Below, one piece after another: positions 56,072 through 64,000 of a stretch of 64,000 bases of DNA. The number at the start of each line of letters is the position of its first letter. Position 1 is the stretch's first letter. This DNA comes from Helicoverpa zea. Lineage: Eukaryota; Arthropoda; Insecta; Lepidoptera; Noctuidae. Both the position numbers and the translations under genes were made by a program. The stretch lies in assembly GCF_022581195.2 (NCBI RefSeq), contig NC_061476.1, positions 8,540,098 to 8,604,097 on the forward strand, read 5' to 3'. The notes under the pieces are model-generated. The model did no database searches. It was not told where the DNA came from and saw only the letters and a list, made by a program, of their open reading frames with translations.

Positions 56072-56614
56072 AGCTAAGCATCCACTTGTCGGTATCGTAC
56101 GCAACGGACGTATCGCACGCAACGGATCATAGTATTATTTATATAGAAACTCATATGAGTGCATCCACCTGTCCGCGTCGTACGCATCGCACATCGACAA
56201 TGCCGACACCTATGCTCCGAGAGGCAACTTTTGCGATGCCTGCCAATGACGTCATACGTAATGCCGATCAGTGGACGCAGTCCGCGCGCTCGCTCTCCAT
56301 GTTCCGATCTCTTCTTGAATATGTTGTGTACCCAGATACTATGTTTTCTTTTGTTGGCTTTTTTTCCAAATCTTCCTGTTCTGTAACAAATAAGCTATAA
56401 CGACAAATTGTTCTTCATCGCTTTCCTCCATTCTCACAGCGTCCACACGTGCGTTCACTATGAAAATCCGAATGAACTGGCATCGTCAATCCGTATGCTG
56501 GTACTCACCGTCGGTAATCCGTACGCTGCCGTTACAGTGGACGCACTGTGAAATATTTATCCGTTTTGTACGATGCGTCCGTTGCGAACGATACCGACAA
56601 GTGGACGCTTAGCT
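56072..56614. mobile_element. Harbinger-like MITE
   Basis: 543 bp, ends AGCTAAGCATCCACTTGTC and complement (GACAAGTGGACGCTTAGCT, one mismatch), flanked by TAA (56069-56071 and 56615-56617). The interior repeats GTACGCAACGGACG-like text near both ends. The open frames inside look incidental. Confidence 0.85.
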
Positions 56615-56691
56615 TAACTAAAGCATTCGCTGGAGTACGTCTGCCACCAGAGAACTAAAGACTGTTATATGTAATAAAAAGCACATACCTT

Positions 56692-56802
56692 CCCACTCAG
56701 AGACATTTAATGATTAATTAAGTCACTCCTTAGTGACGGAATGTCATACAAATCTTTCACTAAGGAATGGCTTAAGTAACCATTAAATCTCTCTGAGTGG
56801 GG
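56692..56802. mobile_element. Short palindromic element, copy B
   Basis: Ends CCCACTCAGAGACATTTAAT and complement. Closely similar to the reverse complement of 35378-35488, showing that this about 110-bp palindrome is a mobile family. Confidence 0.8.
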
Positions 56803-57118
56803 ACGTTAATATTGAATCCATTGCATATAATGCGCATGTGCTCGATGCACGACACTCAGTACTGACAGAACTGTGTGTGAGTATTTTTACGAAAGTTAGG
56901 TAGTACCTTCACAACTGTACATCTTTATTCTGTGCTAGAGGTTTAAGAACCCCACCAAATGACTGACAACCCGCCTGAAGCAATAGTTATCGTTAATGCT
57001 CATGCCGTCTCTGAATTGGTACTACAGGAATAAAGGCGTAATATTAACCACAAAACCAATGCAGGCAAGGTAAATAAAAGACAGCGAGGAAATTAGGATA
57101 AGTAGAAATCTATGTAAA

Positions 57119-57124
57119 TTTATT
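57119..57124 (-). terminator. Polyadenylation signal of the protease homologue
   Basis: AATAAA on the minus strand begins 16 bases after the stop codon (57140-57142), giving a very short 3' untranslated region if used. Confidence 0.5.
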
Positions 57125-57139
57125 GATGTGCTACGAATG

Positions 57140-60100
57140 TCAGTCTTCATCTGGCCACACGATGCTCTCGATCCAGGGAACGTGGGTGAATATCCTAGTA
57201 AAAATGTCAGGAACTCGCGAAGACCCGCATGGCACGACCTCGCCTGTCACGCCGATGGCGGTATATTGGCATCTGAACTGATCCACTTGTAGTGGACTTC
57301 CACTTAAACGCTGTAAAATTAGAAATATTATTAAATTGATACTCATGACTTGTGTTTTTATCTGAATTCTGTTTTTGACGTGACAACGTCTTATACATCG
57401 ATGAAGCCGGATGCACGCACGAAAAAACATGACTCATGCGGCGTTACCACGCTCTGAGGCGTTCTGTTTAAGGCTTGAAGTGCAAGCGAGAGCACGCAAC
57501 GAGCGACAAAGAGGCACGATCGGCCTCCGCTTTCGGCAGCGTTCGACATCTGACGATCAATTTCTTATGACGTTGTCACGTTCGACTATCGTCAGTAAAC
57601 CGACTTTACAGACAACCGTTTTTTTTTCCTAGTGTTTTGCTGCAGCTATCTGTCTTCGTCTCTTTATTTCATTCTTTCCTATCGATTCTTTCAAATTATA
57701 GCTTCTTACTTGTCTTTCCCACGATCCAGGTATCATAACCTACTTTCTTAAATTAGCAGAATTGGGCCCCAGGGTATATCAATCACCAGCTTCTAGACCA
57801 CGGGTTGCTTTGTGAAATTTTCTAACACCTGGGAATCGAATCCGAGACGTCGTGACCAACGAGGCAGTTAAAATGTATTGTAGGTATACCTCAGCACTGA
57901 CGGCTACCGTGGCTAAAACATAAACACCCATGCTAAGTACTATAACTGATAAAACTACATCCATTATTACCTTGCAAGTTTTGCCAGTTTTAATATGCTC
58001 TTCATAGCACATTTGCTTGTAAACGTCAAACCCGTGCAGTAGGTTATTGTTCGGTCTATATCTGTATTTGCACTTCAATCGGTGCATTTTATCCAAGTAT
58101 ACCTGAAAAATAATTTACGAGCCTTTTAATTCAAAACCATCTTTATATTTCCACTTTTGTTCGTAAGAAAGTAAAGGAAATGATAACAAAAGTATTATTT
58201 CATCTGTACTTTCAATTTGAACTTCTGTGCTATTATCAAATATACTAGATAGAACCACATCTAATCTTAAATTTTCAAACACAACTTTCTACTAGGGTAC
58301 TTACAGATTCCATATTACGTGAGGTACTTTGATTTTTATTGGCAAATCTTGCAACAATGCCAGCTGTTTCTGCTATTGACGTATCATGAGCACCAACATC
58401 CAAACAAGCAGGCAGGAGTTCACTGTTAAAATGTATTCTGGGAACAAATTTATTAAAGAGAGACCTTAGTATTTCTTTTACAATGCTTGAATTAAGAGGC
58501 TACTGATAGAAACTATGTACCAAGGGTTTAACATTTAACTGTGGCATTATTGATCATTTTGACAACTAATTCCTTATTCATTTACATCTTTCTGTAACCA
58601 GCACGATGTGAGAATTTTCAATAAATTTCATGTGTTCTGTTTCTGTCAGTGGTTTCACCCGCCTCCTGAGGGAACTACTAACTATATATTAAAGTCTAAT
58701 GTAGCTATCTGACTGCTATGTTTCATCAAAATCCGTTCAGCTGTTTGCGCATGAGGATATTCCAGCACACACAAACTTTCTACTGTAATAATGTGCTAAG
58801 CAACCATACAAAGTAAAAAAGTAAGCCATACTCTTGTTCAGTTTGCAGAAGTGCTATGTCGTGGTACCACGACGGCTCGTTGTATTTAGGATGATTAAAT
58901 ACCCTCTTGATCTTGTAAATGTGGGTGTTCTTATGTCTGTCATTACTTCTGACTCCCAGCGAAGCATATGTTACAGTCCCACTGAAATTTACAACAGTAT
59001 TTTAGTTCAGTTGATTTCTTCTTAATCATGGAAATCATGTAGGCATTTTTGAAATCCATGTTAAGTAAGCAAATGCTACTAAATTCAAATTATTGGCTCA
59101 TTTTTCAAAATAAGTTTAAATTATGACCTCGCATTGAGCAGGCGTGGTGGTTAATGCTCCTTCCTACGATAAAAAGGCTGTGACGAACGAAATTATGAGT
59201 CCAAAACATCAAATTGAACATACCACACACTACATAAGAAAACTTATTAACATGTAAGTACATTGACGTCTAAAGACATATTAGTTATCCTATGCTAAGG
59301 AATGTACATACAGGGTACCCGCAGTAGTGCACCGTGCAGCCGTCAGTATGAATCTCTCGCTGATCACAGTCCCCTCGCACAGCCACTGCGCCTTATTGAG
59401 GTTTTCGCCGTACCCAAGCAAAGCCTGGAAATAAAAGTAAGTGTAGTCTACGTCACACGGGATTAGCGTAGCTTTCCAAAAGTGAAATAATAAATATATT
59501 ATTTCAAGTTTTTTTTTTTTTTTACCATATTTTTATTTACAAATATTTTTTCACGTCGGTTCAGTTTTTGGGGAGCTTAGGATACAGACAATGAAAACAA
59601 TATGATATTAGTATAGGAGATTTAATTATTTATATTTTTTGCATTTAGAAACATAGTAGTTTGTAGGTACTTCAAAACAATATTGTATCGTTTTAGTTTT
59701 GAATTAAGCGTTTGATACTGTCTCTTATGTATTTAACATTAATATCATCTGCATAGCTATCATAAAATCATTTTTTAGGTGGTGGACGTGCATTGTAACT
59801 TTAAACAAAGTACATACCAATAAGCGAGCTATCTATACTAGTTTAATCATTGTTAAGTGGCTGAGAGTTACCCAAGGCTCTATCCTCGGCCCTATAATGT
59901 TTTTCGACAAAATCATAGAAATAGGTCTAACGAAGTACCAAAAATACCTTACCAGATGGGGGAATCTCCATTTTTGAGGAACCAGACGATCAATATTGAG
60001 TGTAACCTTTAACGTAGATGTGTAGCATAGCCTGAACTGTTCCAGACTCTTCTTAAGCAGAACATTGCCTTTACCGCGGCACGGATACGGAAGTTTATGG

Positions 60101-63100
60101 AAATATTCCACGCATTCTGAAACATTCAGGATAAATAAGTAAAGAAGATGGATCCAAATTGCCCCACGTCCTATAAGGGTGATTCATTTTTTTCGTGCAT
60201 ATTACGCGTCCAGCCTTAAAATCTTAACTTAATAACTGAATACCTATGTTTTTTATACAGGAAATCAAAAGTTATAAAGTTAGGCTTCTGTGCATGTAAT
60301 ATTTACTGATGAAAGTAACCTAATTAACAAAATATAAATTAAAAACATAATTAATTCTCATTTCCTTCGGTGTCCATATGCTATCGTCCTAGATATACTT
60401 GTATTTTATTCAAAAGTATCATTATTAATTTTGAATAAGTAACCGTACTAAAAAACTACATTAAAAAGTACAACTTTTTCATCTACATAAACAAAGCTAG
60501 CTCCGCAATTTTATATTTTTTTTATTTCATAAATGTTTCTCATTTTTTTTTTGTCATTACCATCGGGTTGGACGGATCTATGAATTATACTCTGCGTATT
60601 GCCCTTAACGCTGATACACCGACAACACACCCCGCGTACATCCCTCAGTCGGCCAGTAAACGTCTTAGCAGGTGCACGCATGCTTGTGATAATAAAATAT
60701 GTTCGTGTAAAGTTGCGCAGGAGGTGATTATTCTGGAATTGTTCTCTCTCCTATCGTTGCCATAATTAAGTAAGTATTTATGACTTAGTTTATTATGTTA
60801 CTAATTATAGATTCTAATAATTACCTTCGATTACTAAAATATTTAAGATTTCCGTAAGTTTGATATTCTGTGAGATAAATTGAAAAAAGGATTGAAACCT
60901 CATTACCTTCTTCCTCACCACCTTCGTTTACCCTCGTTTTTTTTAGCGATGGTAATGAGATTAAAACGATGGTATTTAGAATCTATAAATACTTTAATTG
61001 CAATTTGTGCTTCATTTTTGTTTTTAATATAATTATAAGTAATATTAATTACGTTATAAATTACCTTTGATAAACTTGTGAATCTACTTACGTGTAAGGT
61101 ATTTATTTTCGCAGAGGATCAAGAATTAAGAATGCCGAGAAAAACTAAACACAACCGAGAGCACGATAGACTTCAAAAGAAAAAAGAATATGCAGCAATT
61201 AAGGCAGGTCCCGAAAAGTATAAAGAAGATCAGTGTTCGAAAGGACCGCAGTCACCGAAAGTCAAAAAATTATCTGATATTAAGATGACTGATTGGGAAA
61301 ATAGCAAATTTTATCTTGATAAAAAGGAACCCGTTGACAAAACTTTTAAGACCGATTTTGGGAAATTTGTCATGTCCAATAGGGAACCAGAGCATGATAC
61401 CAAAGAAAAGGTAGAAGGAGTATACGCAAAGAGAGAAATTCAAAATTTTTGTGATGATGATTCCGATAAAAATATTTTCTAATACTTTGAGTTATTTTAA
61501 TTCATTTGTTTTTGATATCATATTTTGTTTTTTTTTTTAAGTATTTTTACATTGCGAGAAGTCTAATTTTAGTTTTGTAGTCTGATTCTTAGCTTATCTT
61601 GCCCTATTCCCAATTTTATTTGGGGTCGGCGCAATATGACTTCTGCTTTTTTGTGTCATCTTTCAGACAATTCATCCATCTTTTCTTAGGTCCTCCTCTT
61701 CTTCTCCATCCATCTACATTTATACCTAGCACTACTTTGTTGCATGCGTATCATTCCTCCTCATTACATGCCCATACCATGACAACCTTCTTACTTCTCA
61801 TCTTTTCTGTAACTGGCGCTACTTTCAGACTTCCTTGTAATCATTCCTCACATCCATCTCAACTTTCTCATTTCTGCTACATGTACTGTCTTCTCATCCC
61901 CCTTTTTCAGTGGCCAACACTCAGATTCATACCTACTGGACGACAGGTCTAATCATAGATTTATATATTTTCCTCTTCAATTTAAGAGGCATCCTTGGGT
62001 CGCAAATTACTCGTGTGACCTGTCGGTACTGTCGGACTGAAACTGGTGGTAGGGCCCGCTGCACTTGTTAGCAAATTAGCTTTGTTCCTCTATAGTTGTT
62101 CCAATCCAACACATCACTCTTGTTCTTAAAAATGTTCACCAGGAAACTATTGCACCACTCGTCTGGTATTGTTTCCTCTTGCAAACACTTATTGAAGAAT
62201 AAAGTCAGCCATTTCCATCCATCCATCTTTAATATCTTCCACTCTTTCACTCGTATTCCACCTGGCCTTAACGCTTTTCCATATTATACTAATTCTTAGC
62301 ATATAGAAGAAAAATAAAAGCTTCTCATTTTTTTCAAAGATTATGATTATTGTGTAGAAAAATAAGTAAAAAATTAAAAAAGGCAAGAAAAATACCATTA
62401 TCATAAGTATCCGATCATTTAGAAGTCTAATTTTAATTTCTTTATTTAGTTTTTTGAATATATACAAATAAATCTAAGTTTTTATCAGTCGATTCTTTTC
62501 ATTTTCATAACCTTAACTTCTCGATTTTCCTCTGGAAACTAAACAAAATCATTACCATCGTTGAATTTCTCATTACCATCTCACTCCGAAAAGTTAACAT
62601 GATTGTAATTCCATTGTTTTCTATCAAAGGAAGGTAGAAACTACACAAAGTTGAAGGATTACCTATATTTTGACGATATTAGAAAAAAAAACAAAGTTAT
62701 TTGACAATAATTTGAAATTTCTAAATATCACAGAATTTGCACGAACTACGCGAAACACCCATAACACTGCGACATATCTCAAAACAAACATAAAAATGTT
62801 TAAAAAAATATGGCATACTCTCAAATTTATTTTTTTTACACCTTCATACGAAAAAAATGCTTTAAAATTGTTCTGGCGCAGTTATGAAAACATCTTTCAT
62901 AGGACTATTTTATTAAATTATTATTTTGTTTGTTGGGGTATACCTCACAGGTGGTCCCATAATCATCAGGTCAGGATCTGATGATGGAAACCCTGAGAAA
63001 TCCAGGGGAGCTTTTGAAAGTTGTAGGCATGCGCAGGATAAAAACTTGACTATAAGGTGTATGTCTTATAACAATATGCAACAGTGAAGGTTTGGAGCTG

Positions 63101-63853
63101 ACCTGATGATGGATACGAAAGAAGGTCGAGGGAACTCGACAATACAAATAATATAAGCCCAAACACGAGGTAGTTTACATATTCAGTTGTCTCCATTATC
63201 AGGTCAGCTCCAAATCTTCACTGTTGCATAGTGTTATAAGACATACACCTTAAAGTCAAGTTTTTACCTGCGCATGCCTACAACTTTCAAAAGTTGCCCT
63301 AAATTTCTCAGGGCTTCCATCATCAGATCCTGACCTGATGATTATGGGACCACCTGTGAGGTATACCCCATCAAAAAAAAAAAATATAATAAAATAGTCC
63401 TATGAAAGATGTTTTCATAACAGCGCCTGAACAATTTTAAAGCATTTTTTTCGTATGAAGGTGTAAAAAAAAATAATTAGAGAGTATGCCATATTTTTTT
63501 TAACATTTTTATCTTTTTTTTGAGATACGTCACAGTGTTATAGGACATGGGGTAATATTGTATGGATTGTGATCAGTCTTCTTTCTTCATTCGCTCATTT
63601 TAAAAAAATATATAAGACAAAGTTTTAGTCAATAGAAGTGGGACATGTTTGAAATCCAAGAAATAAATGAGGACCGTTCTTTACATATCGTTTTAAGAAG
63701 CCATTAACTCCTCCTAATTTAAAACATAATGATCAAAGAGTTCCTACTTACTTTCTTATCTATCTTCGTTAAAGGATTAGAATGCACTTACTTTTCCAAG
63801 CCTTCGGACCTTTCCTACTGATGAGGACCCCATAGGGTGCCACGGCAGAGTCA
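57140..63853 (-). CDS. Serine protease homologue (non-catalytic), partial
   Basis: A divergent paralogue of the two proteases, on the opposite strand. Visible exons, 5' to 3': 63853-63792, 60116-59953, 59424-59312, 58981-58832, 58437-58305, 58102-57971 and 57310-57140. They correspond in order and phase to protease exons 4-10; the signal and clip exons should lie beyond the right edge. The catalytic His is Arg (LTAARCTT), Asp is kept (YHDIALL), Ser is kept but in RLSGSP instead of GDSGGP, S1 Asp is Lys (GKTCKRLSGS), GWG is lost (AGIVARF), and no IVGG-like activation motif remains (DRLVPQKWRFPHL). All donors and acceptors are intact, so it is probably expressed as a regulatory pseudo-protease rather than a dead gene. 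Confidence 0.85.
58640..58800 (-). mobile_element. Helitron remnant in protease-homologue intron
   Basis: GTGGTTTCACCCGCCTCCTG and TTTCATCAAAATCCGTTCAG are fragments of the lepidopteran Helitron type in reverse. Termini are not preserved. Confidence 0.45.
61129..61482 (+). CDS. Lys-rich small open frame, unknown
   Basis: From the Met at 61129 it reads MPRKTKHNREHDRLQKKKEY and ends CDDDSDKNIF, 117 residues; an in-frame upstream start (61078) would add 17. The upstream sequence TTTATTTTCGCAG just before 61116 looks like a splice acceptor, so this may be a 3' exon. Composition suggests a DNA- or RNA-binding basic head and an acidic tail. It may belong to the surrounding putative transposon. No family recognised. 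Confidence 0.4.
   Translation, partial: RMPRKTKHNREHDRLQKKKEYAAIKAGPEKYKEDQCSKGPQSPKVKKLSDIKMTDWENSKFYLDKKEPVDKTFKTDFGKFVMSNREPEHDTKEKVEGVYAKREIQNFCDDDSDKNIF
61600..62290 (-). mobile_element. Decayed RTE-like fragment
   Basis: Matches the 14271-15981 element with many indels: the minus strand reads KMDGWKWLTLFFNKCLQEET and IPDEWCNSFLVNIFKNKSDV in one short frame, then jumps to 3' sequence. Most of the palm domain is deleted. Confidence 0.75.
62750..63550. mobile_element. Foldback inverted repeat with 360-bp arms
   Basis: Left arm about 62752-63120 and right arm about 63195-63550 are near-complementary: GGTGGTCCCATAATCATCAG in the left recurs inverted as CTGATGATTATGGGACCACC-like text near 63330. 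The loop is about 75 bp. No transposase and no clear duplication were seen. Confidence 0.7.
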
Positions 63854-64000
63854 CTGAATCTAAAACATTGTAACTTTATAGGGAGAAAGATAATCAAGTA
63901 TCACAAGTTCAATGAAACAACTTCGAAGAAGCTAAAATAAGTCTCCAGTTTTATCTTCATCACCTGCGATTCCGAGGGAATCCTGTCTCCTAAGCTGGTT

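Larger units (their letters stand above)
60556..62585 (+). mobile_element. Possible DNA transposon with CATTACCATC motifs
   Basis: The motif CATTACCATCG or its complement recurs near both ends (60557, 60945 inverted, 60968 inverted, 62550 and 62568), as subterminal transposase sites often do. A Lys-rich open frame lies between. True termini and target duplication could not be defined, so this is tentative. Confidence 0.3.
60117..63791. other. Long intron of the protease homologue
   Basis: 3.7-kb intron between exons 4 and 5 of the homologue. It holds the motif-rich segment with a Lys-rich frame, an RTE fragment and a foldback repeat (separate entries); the rest is A+T-rich DNA. Confidence 0.5.

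Noticed and set aside
63963..64000. Exon 3 of the protease homologue
   Set aside because: A possible donor (GCAG/gtgatg on the minus strand) is near the edge, but the only frame with the needed phase contains a stop, so it was not added.

Overview
The window looks like moth or butterfly (Lepidoptera) nuclear DNA. The basis is long introns with canonical GT/AG splice sites, an A+T-rich background, tRNA-derived SINEs of a type I recognise from Lepidoptera (especially noctuid moths), many short Helitrons with A|T insertion sites, and R1, RTE, Jockey and BEL/Pao retroelement fragments. Family names for repeats are from memory, not from a search.

Layout. (1) 1004-3258 (+): the small spliceosomal protein Sm-G, three exons, with a hAT-type element in its second intron. 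(2) 4585-7512 (-): a secreted protein of about 881 residues with about 21 tandem 19-residue repeats. (3) 9678-25966 (+) and 31567-49789 (+): two intact, tandemly duplicated clip-domain serine protease genes (10 exons, 422 residues each, 13 amino-acid differences counted by eye). Their introns are swollen by different transposons. (4) 51792-55615 (+): a secreted protein of about 972 residues with four repeats of about 130 residues, Asn/Gln-rich stretches and a Gly-rich tail. (5) 57140-63853 (-), continuing past the right edge: a paralogous serine protease homologue that has lost the catalytic His, the S1 Asp and the activation motif, so it is probably a non-catalytic pseudo-protease.

Mobile DNA makes up well over half of the window. 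Because the protease gene is duplicated, each copy gives an empty site for insertions in the other. This resolves an 8.2-kb composite inverted-repeat element in intron 4 of copy 1 (4-bp ATTA duplication), Helitrons inserted exactly between A and T, and in intron 4 of copy 2 a Harbinger-like element (TTA duplication, Myb/SANT-like remnant) that carries a BEL/Pao retrotransposon, itself hit by four smaller inverted-repeat elements.

Possible shared function. A CLIPC-like protease pair, a pseudo-protease of the same lineage and two unfamiliar repetitive secreted proteins lie side by side. This would suit an extracellular protease cascade with structural or clotting-type substrates, but the link is only gene order plus secretion signals. 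I do not recognise the two repeat proteins, and they are the most interesting unknowns here.
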